A DNA stretch of 64,000 bases from Megaustenia siamemsis (GCA_032433765.1 JAVIAB010000160.1:31523121-31587120), one strand, 5' to 3'. Numbered from the stretch's first letter, positions 11,101-22,229 are shown. Program-made: numbers and translations. The notes: a model not told the origin generated them from the sequence alone.

Positions 11101-12356
11101 ACTCTAAAGAAGGGCTCCCTCTCAGTGATAAACAGATCCTGACTTCTGTTTCAGATGGGATGTTTTGGTTTAGTGGAATGTGATCTACACGTCCCGACCG
11201 ACTGAAGGAACATTTCAGTGAGATGACTCCAATTTTCAAAAATATTGACGTCACACGTGATGATATTGGACCGTTTATGGGTGAATATGCCCTCAAACAT
11301 AACTTGTTGTCAACCCCTCGTCGCACCTAATCGGTAGTTATGTCGGGGAAAAAATTTTGTTGGCAACACCACTGTTAAAATGGTATTTAGACCACGGATT
11401 GGAGGTAACAAAAATTTATCAAGTGATAGAATATCAACCGTCTAGTTGTTTTAAAAAGTTTGGCGAAATGGTTTCTGATGCTAGGAGGGCTGGTGATCTA
11501 GACGAAAATCAATCTATAGTAAGCGATACGATGAAGCTCTTAGGAAACTCAGCCTACGGGAAGACTCTAACCAATAAGGCCAATCATAGCGCTGTCTCGT
11601 ACGTTCAGGGGATGAGATATCGAAAATGATAAATAATTCCCGGTTTAAAAAGATGACTGAAATGGGAGGATCTTTTTGAAATTGAGATGGAGAAAAAGAA
11701 AACTGTTTGGGACTTACCCCTACAAATCGGTTTCTTCGTATATCAATATGCAAAACTTCGTATGTTAGATTTTTATTTCGAGTTCTTAGATAAGTTTGTA
11801 GATAGGTCCAACTTTCAGTTATGTGAAACAGATACTGATAGTTTATACTTAGCCTTAAGCGCACCTAAGTGGAGGATATAGTTAAGTCAGGTCTGCGGGA
11901 TGAGTTTAATAGCGTATATAAAGACTGGTTTCCTGCTGAGTTTTGCGATGAGCATACTAGCAAGACAGACTGTATAAACTGTAAGGGTGTTAAAGCATAC
12001 ACCAAACGAACACCTGGGCTTTTTAAACTAGAGTACGAAGGGACAGCCTTGTTAGCTTATGTAGTAAGACGTACCATTGCAGTGGGGATTACGATAAAAT
12101 CAGTTGTAAAGGGCTAAGCAAGCAACACAACAAATTAGATAAAGATATGTTTTTAGAGGTTCTCGCCACGCAAAAGGCCAAGGGTGGGAAAAATGTAGGT
12201 TTCAAAGTCTTAAATAATTCTATATTTTCCTACAGTCAAACAAGAAATGCACTTTCCTATTTCTATATAAAAAGAAAGGTAGCTGATGATAACGTCTCGA
12301 CTACGCCTAGATATTTAACTCTTTACACTACCAGCTTAGACTGCAACGATCTCTAA
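8165..12356 (+). pseudogene. polB: Family-B DNA polymerase with N-terminal zinc fingers, right-arm copy (frameshifted)
   Basis: Same gene as 2122-6249, read rightward; about 1,400 codons. Here both N-terminal C2H2 fingers are intact (CHLCSKTF near 8178; CDVCERVY near 8265). Approximate residue positions: exonuclease I 444, exonuclease II 555, exonuclease III 710, motif A 810, Vsr-like FHGC.YHGH insertion 895, motif B 1122, motif C 1222. The C-terminal part beyond 12260 is open here but closed early in the left arm. Frame changes are more numerous, near 8335, 8605, 8965, 9540, 9735-9760, 9810, 9930, 10065, 10115, 10515, 11165, 11195, 11325, 11610, 11660, 11870 and 12050. They are mostly one-base losses in homopolymers, a pattern shared by genuine decay and by long-read consensus error. 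The break near 11165 is the one I find in both arms. Confidence 0.9.
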
Positions 12357-12503
12357 TGTTTCACCCTTATGCTTCATTTATGGTACAACGCTAAGCAGAC
12401 ACCCAACTACATAGCTATAAATAAATGTTATCCTTGAACTATATATTTTTGTAATGTTATATAATATCCACTGTATGTTATACACCTATTGAGATAATAA
12501 AAG

Positions 12504-12509
12504 AATAAA
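12504..12509 (+). promoter_or_regulatory. Candidate polyadenylation signal of right polymerase gene
   Basis: AATAAA about 150 bp after the last polymerase codon, mirrored at 1880-1885. Confidence 0.45.
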
Positions 12510-12696
12510 ATATATCTTTTGTTTTCTGTTTTATATTGATCGTTTTTCATTGATGTTGTATAATCTACTAACCTATCGCTATCGAGCAAGTACACCAAGA
12601 CCTCCAAAGTCAGGACACACCAAACATAAACAGGTCACATCCAGGGTCACCGACACGAAAGATCACGATTAACTCCCCTTGTCTCTCGTGTACATT

Positions 12697-12713
12697 AGGT
12701 GCGCCGCGCACCT
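12697..12713. other. Subterminal 17-nt hairpin, right end
   Basis: AGGTGCGCCGCGCACCT, the mirror of 1676-1692, about 57 bp inside the right tip. Confidence 0.8.
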
Positions 12714-12770
12714 ACTATATAGCTTTGTTAATTTACGCCTAAATACGGCTCAAATGGAACATTGTATACT

Positions 12771-12945
12771 GCTGGTGTACTCTTGTGACTCTAACCATTT
12801 GAATGCCTTGGTCACTGCATCATCTCCATTGTCATGCTACTCGTGGTCATGACGTATGCACCACCATCTTCTTTGACTATTTTGCCTGTCGAGTGTGCGT
12901 AAATGCCCATGTACTTCTTTGGTGTCGTCTTACAGATCCGTCTGT
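12771..12945 (-). mobile_element. RNase H-like LINE scrap next to the palindrome
   Basis: The minus strand reads KKYMGIYAHSTGKIV, then TSSMTMEM and, after a one-base frame change, AVTKAFKWLESQEYT. This resembles the RNase H-type module found in some invertebrate LINEs (SMTME followed by a helix containing AV..AF.WL). It stops at the palindrome tip. I did not find its continuation at the left flank. Confidence 0.4.
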
Positions 12946-12951
12946 ATACAT

Positions 12952-15160
12952 CAGGAATGGCCAATTTCTTTCAAATGGCGGGCCACTTTTTTATTATTTT
13001 TTTGTGTGGCGGGCCACACACATAACAACATCAATACAAATAAACCTGGCATTTATTTAAAGTAATATTTTTGTTATTTATCGGCATTATTTGCTTACAT
13101 AAATCATTTTATTGCAACAGAGTTAAACATACCTAGTTGATTTATAAAAATGAATAAAATTTGCTATTTATATTGTTTAACAAACATGTTTTAGTTAGGT
13201 CATTTTAAAGTTGACATGTACAAACCTTAATGAGAACAATGTGGACGTTCATGTGCAGCAACAAGTTCATCAAAGTCATTGTGTAAAGATGATGATGATA
13301 TGCGTAATAAATCCCGAAGGTGGCCATCAGTGAGTCGGTTTCTTTGTGACGATTAAATCTCCTTCATTGTTGAAAAATCGCATTCACATATATATGTGCT
13401 TCCGAACATAGAAGTAATTTTCAAACTGAAATCACTCAATGCGGGATATTTTTCCTGTGGCACAAGTTTCCAAAAGTCAACTCCTATCTCCATCCTTGAT
13501 TGGAAAAAGGCGTCACTTTGGAGGTTACATAACTCCAACTGAAAAGTGTCATGTTGTTGGAATATGTCACACTTCATAGGGTTGTTAAACAATGCCAGTT
13601 CTGGTCGTATACCACTGAAGTTAGAAAATCGTTCATTGAATTGCTCCAATAGTTTGACTAACATACAGACAATTTGAAATCAGTGTCACTGCGCTCCTCA
13701 ATCAAATCTTTGCACGAAGGAAAATGAATGAAGTTTTCTTTGGCCAGGGTAAATCTAAAAACTTTTAGTTGACTTATAAATCCATCTAGGTGTCCTACCA
13801 AATCTGAGACTGTTTGGGAACGTCCCTGTAGCTTCACGTTGAGTTCATTCATTTGCTGGGTGATATCAGTTAAAAAGGCCAATACGCTGTTAAAATGTGG
13901 ACCAGACATTTTTCTGATCAGTTCTTTGTTGGTATCAAGTTTCTCTAAAAACTGCTTTATCTCGTTTCTCAAAGCAAAAAAACCGCCTCAAACAATTCCC
14001 TGGGCCTGGCAGCGTACTTGTGTGTAGATCACTAAATCCGCCTCAACTTCTGATAGAAAATATATAAACTGTTGGTGTGTCAAAGACCGATTCCCGCCTT
14101 TTATTAAATTCACACACTTTATTACAGTTTTCATAACATCCTCCACGTCTAGAATCTTGCCACACAGCGCCTCCTGGTGTATAATGCAGTGTAATGCTGT
14201 GCAATGGAGTCACCGTCACATAATGATTTTTTTTTAAATTTCGCTATCTCTGCACTTACAACAAACGATGCCATTAAGGAACTTGTTAGTTTTGTTGTTA
14301 ATGTAGTAAAAACAGATTTCTGAGCACTAAACGTTTTCTTCAAATCGCACACAAGTGTAGAACGTATTGTACCAATGTAGTCCTTTGTAGTCCTATTTAG
14401 CGGCGTGATGCTGCGTGTAATGCCGTTTAAGATTATACTCTTTATTTACATACAACACTTGCAAACACACAGGTCACTGCGGTTTGCTATCCTTATTGTT
14501 GATAAATAAAAAATCATGTTCCCATTTCTCATGAAAAAATCTGATTTTTAAAATTTAATTGACGTTTATTGTTCATATTATACCACGACCGAAGCAACAG
14601 ACAATGAAAACACAGATTACAACAATAGCACTGTTTCCTGTTAAAATGGAACTGTTCACTGTAACTCGACAAAATCAGAATGATCAGATCGGATATGTAA
14701 TTTTGACTGATGAAAAGAGGTTTGGAGAGAAAAAACTGAAAGTAAAATAATTGTGAGGTGATATGTGTTGGGGTGGAGGAGGTCGGTGACTGACAGTATT
14801 TCTTGGCGGAAACTGTTTGAACTCGCCGAACCGAGAGTCGACTCTAGAACCATTCGTTGGCTTCTTCCTTTGTTTAAGTCGGTCGCAGGATGATCAAATG
14901 AAAAAAAAGGATGTGCCGGGAATGACGGGAAGTCGACATTAAACTAACTACTAGAGCGTTCCGAGTTTTAAACATAGGTCTACTAGGGAATATTTGAGTT
15001 AGCTTTCTCCACGGTAGAAGTTAATGTAACAAATTTTAAATCAGTTTTACCCAGGACATTTTGCTCATTGCAACTTGATTTTATTTTTTATCCGCCGCAG
15101 GCCACAAAAAGGACGTCGCGGGCCACTTGTGGCCCGCAGGCACCTGATTGGCCATCCCTG
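12952..15160 (-). mobile_element. hAT DNA transposon with degenerate terminal inverted repeats
   Basis: The left end CAGGAATGGCCAAT (12952) and the right end ATTGGCCATCCCTG (ending 15160) are inverted repeats with one mismatch in the first 14 bases. Both ends are followed inwards by a GGGCCAC / GTGGCCCGC element. Flanking 8-mers GTATACAT (12944-12951) and ATCTAGAT (15161-15168) match at 5 of 8 positions, consistent with an old 8-bp TSD. The interior encodes the decayed transposase on the minus strand. The size of 2.2 kb suits a short autonomous or slightly deleted hAT. Confidence 0.8.
13230..14545 (-). pseudogene. hAT transposase pseudogene (GTF2IRD2/ZBED5-like)
   Basis: Cut-and-paste transposase remnant of the type domesticated in vertebrate GTF2IRD2. 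Seen on the minus strand in order: a ZBED-like N-terminal piece (KWEHDFLFIN near 14520 and EYNLKRHYTQHHAAK near 14420), ASFVVSAEIAKFKKK (about 14265), FLTDITQQMNELNVKLQGRS (about 13885), and the hAT dimerisation region with FWKLV and YPALSDFSLKITSMFGSTY (about 13440-13395) followed by a CDFSTMK core. A stop codon at about 13353 interrupts the last stretch, which continues as RLTDGHLRDLLRIS. Internal frameshifts near 13660 and between 13972 and 14149, plus the stop, make it non-functional. The full-length family is usually about 600 residues. Confidence 0.8.
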
Positions 15161-15842
15161 ATCTAGATAGCAGAACTTACTGGAAGAATTAGTAGCAGTA
15201 GTTGAAGAGTTTGATGAAGAAATTGAGAGGAATAACAAGCGGAAGAAAAAGAATAACGATGAAAACATGTAGAAAAATAGTGAAGGAAAAAGACAAGAAA
15301 ATAAAAAAAAAAAACACAAGCAAATAGAAAAAGACAACAAGAAAATAGAAAAAGACAAGAAAATAGAAAAAGACAAGCAAATAGAAAAAGACAAGAAAAT
15401 ATTAGAAATATAGAAAACAACATAGAAAGGTCGGGAAGGATCCGGGTTAAATTCCTAGTGCTGGCGACACTTTTTTGTGTCTTCAAAGCTCCGGTGTTCA
15501 GGCAGTCTCTAAACATGGATGCCAGAGTATTTTCTGGGAAGTTAATGCGGCTTGTGCGTGATACTGACCCAATCACCTATAAATGTGTGGTCATGGAAAA
15601 ATGTGACCACCAGCGGCATTTCCGATACGCCTGAGGGGAAGCTTTACTTTACGTAGACGGAGTCTGAAATTGAAGAAGAGAAAGAAGCGAAACAAATTAT
15701 AAAATCAAAAAATGTTATGAAATAAATAAGGACTAAATAGAAGACCAAGATGAAATACAAAGTGTCCCACAAAGGGGTGTACGCTGTTTGAATTTTGATA
15801 ACTGGAGAAAAATTAACAAAAATATGATTTTAAAGTCAGGAA
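15161..15842. other. No gene; purine-rich low-complexity DNA
   Basis: 15230-15420 is a degenerate AAAAGACAAGAAAATAG-type repeat. It opens spurious Phe/Leu/Ser-rich frames on the minus strand (15065-15576). The rest shows nothing recognisable. Confidence 0.6.
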
Positions 15843-16500
15843 GATGTTCAAAACAGTACTGATGATGTTCTAATGTTGAAGATGTTCATAACAGTACTGA
15901 TGATGTTCTAATGTTGAAGATGTTCATAACAGTACTGATGATGTTCTAATGTTGAAGAAGTTGAAAACAGTACGGATGATGTTCTAATGTTGAAGATGTT
16001 CAAAACAGCACTGATGATGTTCTAATGTTGAAGATGTTCATAACAGCACTGATGATGTTCTAATGTTGAAGATGTTCAAAACAGCAAAGATGATGTTCTA
16101 ATGTTGAAGATGTTCAAAACAGCACTGATGATGTTCTAATGTTAAAGATGTTCAAAACAGTACCGATGATGTTCTAATGTTGAAGATGTTCAAAACAGTA
16201 CGGATTATTTTCTAATATTGAAGATGTTCATAACAGTACTGATGATGTTCTAATGTTGAAGATGTTCATAACAGTACTGATGATGTTCTAATGTTGAAGA
16301 TGTTCATAACAGTACTGATGATGTTCTAATGTTGAAGATGTTCAAAACAGTACTGATGATGTTCTAATGTTGAAGATGTTCATAACAGTACGGATGATGT
16401 TCTAATGTTGAAGATGTTCAAAACAGCACTGATGATGTTCTAATGTTGAAGATGTTCATAACAGTACTGATGATGTTCTAATGTTGAAGATGTTCATAAT
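15843..16500. repeat. 38-bp minisatellite, about 17 copies
   Basis: Units begin GATGTTCA(T/A)AACAG and end in CTAATGTTGAA. The main variants are CATAAC/CAAAAC and TACTGAT/CACTGAT/TACGGAT. The period is not a multiple of three, so it is not coding. Confidence 0.9.
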
Positions 16501-17823
16501 ATTCTCCATTAGCAGAAATCGTCTGGAACACTGTGGAACAGATCTTCATGTGATGTGGTTTCCATAGGAATGGATTCACAAGCAGTCACAATCGCCTCTC
16601 CTTTGACATCCAGTATACGTGGCTTTGTGGCCTAGACAGTGTTCTTTAGATTTCCCTCAGAAAGAAGTCCCGCCATCGTCTCTCGCACTTCTTTCATTTT
16701 CTCACATTTCCACACACATTAAAATCCACTTGCATTCCTCAAAGGAGAGGTTCCCAGCCACCCTGTCATGTACGCGTTACTACTGGCAACTAAACTGAAA
16801 ATAAAAGAAAAACAAACGAATGACAACAAACACAAATCATGACAAATCCAGATACAAAAAGTCCCATCAGGTTATCTGTAATACTTTTTCTGTTATTAAC
16901 AATCAAACTGTGTAAGCCCCTTTGTGGGACACCCTGTAGATATGAGTTGAAGAAGAGAAAGAATATGAAAACATGAAGAAAAAAACAAACAAATAAATGA
17001 AATGAAAGAAATAAAGACGAAATAGAAGTCTAAGTTATAATAGATATAAGAGTAGAAGAATGCGACGAAGACAAAAAGAAGAAACGTGGTCAGCGAAGAA
17101 AAGATTACAGATAAAAAGAAAACGAATAATAAACATAGATGTAGACTAGGAAGAAAAAGTAGAAGGAACGTAATAGAATGACATTTTTATGCTGAAACCA
17201 GAAACTGTGACAGGCGTTCTCTCTTTAACCTTCACCTTGTATTGTTTCTCCCCCCCCCCCCCCCCCCGTCACTCTCTCTCTCTTCTTCTTTCTTCCTCCC
17301 ATTTCTCTACCTCTTCTCTCGGATTCCATCTATTGATTTCCGCCCTCGTCCACGTCTGTCATAACTTTCGGGCTAGGACAACGTGAGGTATCTGGTCCAG
17401 GTAACATGACTCCTGCGGTCGACAGAAGTCACGTGCGCTCTGTGTATTATTAATTACTTACTCCGCCACCGCTCTCCCTTCTCATCTGGCACTAGTGGCA
17501 GCAATCGATGCTGCCCTGTCTCACTTAACACAAAGAGTTCGAGTGATTTCTGCTGCATGTTTTGTTCCTCCGTACATCTTAACAGCAGCTCTGTTCAGAA
17601 CTTAGATCCAGTGGTAGCTTGTGTTTGCATTTTTAATTAGTACCAGCAAACGGCATCCATGAGTGTTAACCTAGATTTAAGTACTGAGACGAGCTACTGA
17701 TAGAAGCTACTTTGCCAGTATTTATTTTATATTTTAATACTCTGTCCGACCTTATAGCTAATTGATCATTAAAACTTAAGAATTGTAGTATTTCACGGAG
17801 TGTATAGTATACGTATATCATTA

Positions 17824-17860
<37 letters not shown>

Positions 17861-18650
17861 TTATTACATGTTTTATATATATATATATATATGAATAGTG
17901 TATGTAATAGTGAAATATAGGTTGAATATTTGCATTGCACATTTATGGATATTATTTTAATGATAGATTAGTGTTTCTGTTAAATATATTTATATATCTA
18001 AATAACTAGCACATAAAGACCAATGATTCTTACGTATAGTGAAAGGATAATGCATTTGGTATTATGTTGTAGCAGAACATTAATTGATGATTATTTTGTA
18101 TGTTGTTTAGTAATGGTGAGTATGTTGTTAAGTTTTAATCCTGATAAATTGGAACTCGCATTAATGTATTTACTGTTTTATATGTTTATTGGTCAGATGT
18201 AGATTAATTCTACTATTTCATGCGTTTACCGGTGAAGTATGCATTATTTCACTGTTTTATACGTTTATTAGTTTGTCAAGATTAGATTGAATCTACTTTT
18301 TATTGTGTATGTTAGTGAAGTATGCATTGATTTTACTGTTGTATACGTTTTGTAGAGAAGTGTGGATTGATTTTACTGTGCTTTATGTTGTGTAGTGAAT
18401 CGCGAATTGTTTGATACTACTTTATGTTTATAATGATGGAACACAGGGTGAGTTCAATCTTTTATATGTTTAGTAAATGAACACGAATTTATGAGTTTCT
18501 TAGTTTATATTTTTTTGTTTGTATTACGGTGTAGTTTGATGACTTCACTTTATACAAAAATGGCATAGAAAGTATTAATATTTACATTATTAGTCATTTT
18601 GCAATATGATTTAATTACTATACGTATTATAGTGTTACTTAGTTTCAGAT
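16501..18650. other. No recognisable gene; two simple-sequence tracts
   Basis: A poly-C run at about 17251-17267 and (TA)n at 17826-17892, in otherwise AT-rich unique-looking DNA. The open frame 17189-17386 crosses the C-run and is not credible. Confidence 0.6.
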
Positions 18651-18788
18651 GGGAGCTGCGATAACACAGAGGTTAGTGAACTGGGCTACAAAGGACTAGA
18701 GGTCGGGTTCGATCCTAATCGATTTCTTCCAGGTTCACCCAACCTTATGTGGTTACCTGATGTTTTTTTTCTGGGAAAGTAGAGCAGC
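18651..18788 (+). mobile_element. tRNA-derived SINE, family 1, 5' half (split copy)
   Basis: Starts GGGAGCTGCGATAACACAGAGG; the tRNA-like head has a degenerate A box and a clear B box (GGTTCGATCC, about 18713). It stops at the 8-bp AGAGCAGC (18781-18788), where an RTE-like LINE has inserted. The 3' half resumes at 20043. Confidence 0.85.
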
Positions 18789-20042
18789 AAGATATTACTA
18801 AGAATCATCATGCGAAGAGTGCGAAACAAAATCAGTCTACAAATTAGCGATGAACAGTGTGGTTTTGTTGGAGGTAAAGGAACGAGCAATGCCATATATA
18901 TTATAAGATCTTTAGTAGAAAAAGTCATAGAGGTGAAAACAGATTTATACCTATGTTTCATTGTTTATACCAAAGCATTTGACAAAGTAAAGCACCAAGA
19001 TATAATCAAAATTTTAGAAAACATTAACGTAGACAGCAAAGATATAAGAATAATAAAGAACATGTACTGGCAACAAACAGCGGCAATAAGAACTGGAAAC
19101 TAATTGGGAATGTTTCAACAAATAAAACAGGGTGTTAGACAAGGTTGTATGCTGTCACCAGATCTGTTTAATATTTATAGTGAGATTATTTTAAAATCCA
19201 TAAGGAGCATGCCTGGAATAACAATTGGAGGTCATAATATAAATAATATAAGGTATGCTGATGATACAGTATTAATCGCTAAGAGTGAAAATGAGTTACA
19301 AGAAATGTTGGACATTATAGTGAAAGAAAGCAAAAATAATGGACTCAGCCTTAATAGCAAAAAGACAGAAGTAATGGTAACAACAAAGAAAAAGATATCA
19401 CCTCAGTGCAGAATAAAGACAAGTGAAACAATATTAAAAGAGGTAAATGAATTTAAATATTTTGAAACTTTGTTAACCTCAGACAGAAGATGTACAAAGG
19501 AGGTGAGATGCAGAATGGCTCAGGCAAAAGCAGCTTTCCAGAAAATGAGGAAGATACTATGCAATCCATTTTTGACAATAGAAACAAGAAAAAGAGTTCT
19601 TAAATGTTATGTTGAGCCAGTCTTAATATATGGATGTGAATCATGGGCAATAGGACAACAAACAAGAAAATCACCGGAGTCTGTAGAAATGTGGTTTTAC
19701 AGAAGAATGTTGAGAATACCATGGACAGCTAAGAAGAGTAATGAAAATGTTCTGAAAGAGGTCACAGCAAAAAGAGAGCTAATTTCCAATATTAGGAAGA
19801 AACAATCATCATTTTTTGACCATGTAATGAGAAGAGAACAACTGGAATATATTGTAACAACTGGAAAAAATTGAGGGACGAAGAGATAGAGGGAGGCAAA
19901 GAGAGAAAATACCAGACAGCTTAAGAGAATGGTTTGGCAGAAGGTCAACAACAGAAATGATAAAGAACTGTCGAGATCGAAAGTTGTGGAGAGACATGAT
20001 CACCTACTCCAGTAGGCCCAGTACTTGATGATGATGATGATG
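18789..20042 (+). mobile_element. 5'-truncated RTE-like LINE (family A) inside a SINE
   Basis: Non-LTR retrotransposon with an 8-bp TSD (AGAGCAGC at 18781-18788 and 20043-20050) and a TGATGATGATGATGA tail at 20028-20042, the 3' end style of RTE elements. The reverse-transcriptase portion shows QCGFVGGKGT, DKVKH, QGVRQGCMLSPDLFNIY and the catalytic RYADDTVLIA (about 19249-19278), then the C-terminal EVRCRMAQAKAAF and YGCESW region. Endonuclease and N-terminal RT are missing. An in-frame TAA at 19101-19103 and an extra A at about 19870 disrupt the ORF. Relatives here: 34823-35356, 41086-41235 and 58375-59345. Confidence 0.9.
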
Positions 20043-20165
20043 AGAGCAGCGTGGGCGCAATACTGACCACATTACCCCAAAAATGGTAGAAGAACTAAAA
20101 AGTATGGTCATTAACACCATATATCCTTTATATCACTTGGCGTGACGGGGCTCTTTACTTTTGTT
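20043..20165 (+). mobile_element. tRNA-derived SINE, family 1, 3' half (split copy)
   Basis: Resumes at AGAGCAGCGTGGGCGC and ends with CACTTGGCGTGACGGGGC followed by a CTTTACTTTTG tail, matching the 3' half of the intact copies at 26676 and 27601. Confidence 0.85.
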
Positions 20166-20279
20166 TACTTTTGTTGAGATATTTATTATATATCGATAAG
20201 AGAGCACACACATCTATTGCTTGCCGCTTCCTAGTTAATTCAGGCTATTGAAATATCAATTAAATAGTGTTATATATAT

Positions 20280-21685
20280 ATATAGAATCATTGTTAAGAT
20301 CCCAAAAAAGGGCAATCTTAGAGATTGTAACAATTGGAGAGGCGTGACACTTTTGTCAGTTGCCTCAAAATTATTCTGTAAAATCATCCTAAATAGAATA
20401 AAGGATTCAATAGATACAGTAATGCGTGAAGAACAGGCTGGGTTTAGAAAAGGGAGAAGCTGTCTTGACCACATTTTCACTCTACGACTTATATTGGAGG
20501 AACACATTGAAAAGCAAAAACCTTTTGTACTTAACTTCATCGACTTCAAAAAAGCATTTGATAGTATTCATAGAGATTCTTTGTGGAAAATTCTGAAGCA
20601 ATATGGCTTACCATCAAAAATCATAAATATTATCAAAGACATGTATGATGGTTACACATGTGCAGTTCGAACAGAGGAAGGACTGAGCGAATGTTTCCCA
20701 ATAGAAACTGGGGTTAAACAAGGATGTATTTTATCGCCCTTGTTATTTGGAATTGTTATGGACTTCATAATGAAGAAATGCTGCACTGGTAATAAAGGCA
20801 TCGAATGGATACAAGGAGACCATTTGGAGGACCTGGACTTTGCTGATGACATAGTTCTCATCAGCAATCAGATAAAAACGATGCAGGAAAACACAAATGA
20901 ACTATCATCAATAGCCAGCAAAATTGGGCTTGAAGTCAATCATGAAAAGACTAAAGTCATGAAAGTTTAATTCCAACAAGTGACAAAATATACATGGAAA
21001 ACAAACCAGTAGAAGAGATCGATCACTTCATCTATCTTGGAAGTCACATTGATCGAGAAGGGGATACGAGCAAAGAAATTAGAATCAGACTGGCTAAAGC
21101 AGCAATGTCTTTCAGAAGCCTTGAAAAGTTGTGGAAATCAAAACTCATTAGCACAAACACAAAACTTAGGCTATTCAAATCAAATGTACTATCAACCCTT
21201 ACGTATGCGTGTGAAAGCTGGAAAACAACAAGAGATATAGAAACAAAGTTGAACGCATTCGAAAATAAATGTCTAAGGAAAATACTTGGTATAGAATGGA
21301 ACGAATTCAAAACAAACGAGGAAATTAGAGAAATCGCCAATCAACCACTAATATCTTCAGTAATAAAGAAAAGACGATGGTCATACGTTGGACATGTGAT
21401 GAGAAGAGATAATAATCGAATAGCAAAGCAAGCCCTCATATGGGAAACAACAGGTAAAAGAAAAAGAGGAAGACCCAGGGAGACACTGAGAAGAACATTG
21501 ATGAGAGAGGCAAGAGCAGCAGGAATCGGCTCCCTCAATGAGATAGAACTGCTTGCACAGAACAGAGACAGATGGCGAGATTTGATAAAATATCTCTAAA
21601 AGAAAACTGCTAGAACAAAAATTCATATAGGAGAAGGTGTATCTTGGTCTACGCCCTATGGGCCGGTTACGGCTCGAAAGGTCAA
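20280..21685 (+). mobile_element. LINE reverse transcriptase with C-terminal region (family E), 5'-truncated
   Basis: Begins within RT at IPKKGNLRDCNNWRGVTLL (about 20300). Then EEQAGFRKGRSCLDHIFTLR, DFKKAFDSIHRD, GVKQGCILSPLLF and the catalytic FADDIVLIS (about 20839-20865). After a frame break at about 20970 the C-terminal region runs 20994-21599 uninterrupted (YLGSHIDREGD; YACESW; WSYVGHVMRR; KRGRPRETLRR). RTE-type layout. The upstream endonuclease is absent, and a (TA)n lies at the truncation. Related fragments are at 54318-54840 and 61990-62130. Confidence 0.85.
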
Positions 21686-21689
21686 TAGA

Positions 21690-22197
21690 GAGATATATAT
21701 ATATATGGCATGACAAAATAACCAACTTAACTGTCCTGCAACGTGCTAAGACTCCATTAATCATATCGATGCTCAGATGTCGAAGACTAAGATGGCTGGG
21801 TCATGTCCAGCGAATGGAAGAAAAACGTATCCCCAAGCAAATACTATATGGTGAACTAATACACGGAAAAAGACGAATCGGCAGACCAAAACTACCATAC
21901 AGAGATACCTGTGAATCATCTCTGAATGACTTCACCATCTGTGAAAATGACTGGGAACATCTGGCAAGTGATCGAACATCATGGAGAGCTTGCATAAGGA
22001 ATCATATAATATCTTTTGAGACTGTGCTAAGGCAAAACTTAGAAGAGAAAAGACTCATGAAAAAGGATGGAAAACCCTGTGAATCAGTGGGCCTGACTTG
22101 TTCATTCTGTGGTTGTGTGTGTTTGTCAAACATTGGTAGAATTAGCCATGAGAGAAACTGTTCGACAGAAACAAAACCTCAAAAAAATACACAATAG
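21690..22197 (+). mobile_element. LINE C-terminal fragment with terminal zinc finger (family F)
   Basis: The open frame 21637-22197 shows DKITNLTVLQRA, RRLRWLGHVQRMEE and RIGRPKLPYRDTC, and ends in a C2H2-like module (TCSFCGC..., then SHERNC). It is a different family from 20280-21685. It has no RT domain here and is followed by (TA)n. Confidence 0.8.
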
Positions 22198-22229
22198 CCA
22201 CCACTAGATCGTCTGACAAGACGTAAAGG

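Larger units (their letters stand above)
1619..12770. mobile_element. Palindromic (foldback) element carrying two DNA polymerase B genes
   Basis: The whole interval is one inverted repeat: left arm 1619-7171, 71-bp unique spacer 7172-7242, right arm 7243-12770. The arms differ by scattered single-base indels and a few substitutions. Outside 1619 and 12770 the sequences are unrelated, so the palindrome has sharp ends. Each arm carries one outward-reading family-B DNA polymerase gene. No integrase, capsid, protease or ATPase frame was recognised. Outer ends read AGTATAC...GTATACT. The self-complementary GTATAC (1620-1625 and 12764-12769) can be read either as the element tip or as a 6-bp TSD, with the element then starting AATGTT. 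Maverick/Polinton elements and adintoviruses also use related polymerases, AG-type tips and 6-bp TSDs, but normally have terminal inverted repeats of only hundreds of bp and many more genes. Confidence 0.9.
7243..12770. repeat. Right arm of the 11-kb palindrome
   Basis: Inverted copy of 1619-7171. It carries more single-base losses than the left arm, many in short homopolymers. Confidence 0.95.

Noticed and set aside
1619..12770. A complete Maverick/Polinton or adintovirus
   Set aside because: No integrase, ATPase, protease or capsid-like frame, and the inverted repeats span the whole element.
15065..15576. Phe/Leu/Ser-rich minus-strand frames resembling membrane proteins
   Set aside because: Complement of an AAAAGACAAGAAAATAG-type low-complexity tract.
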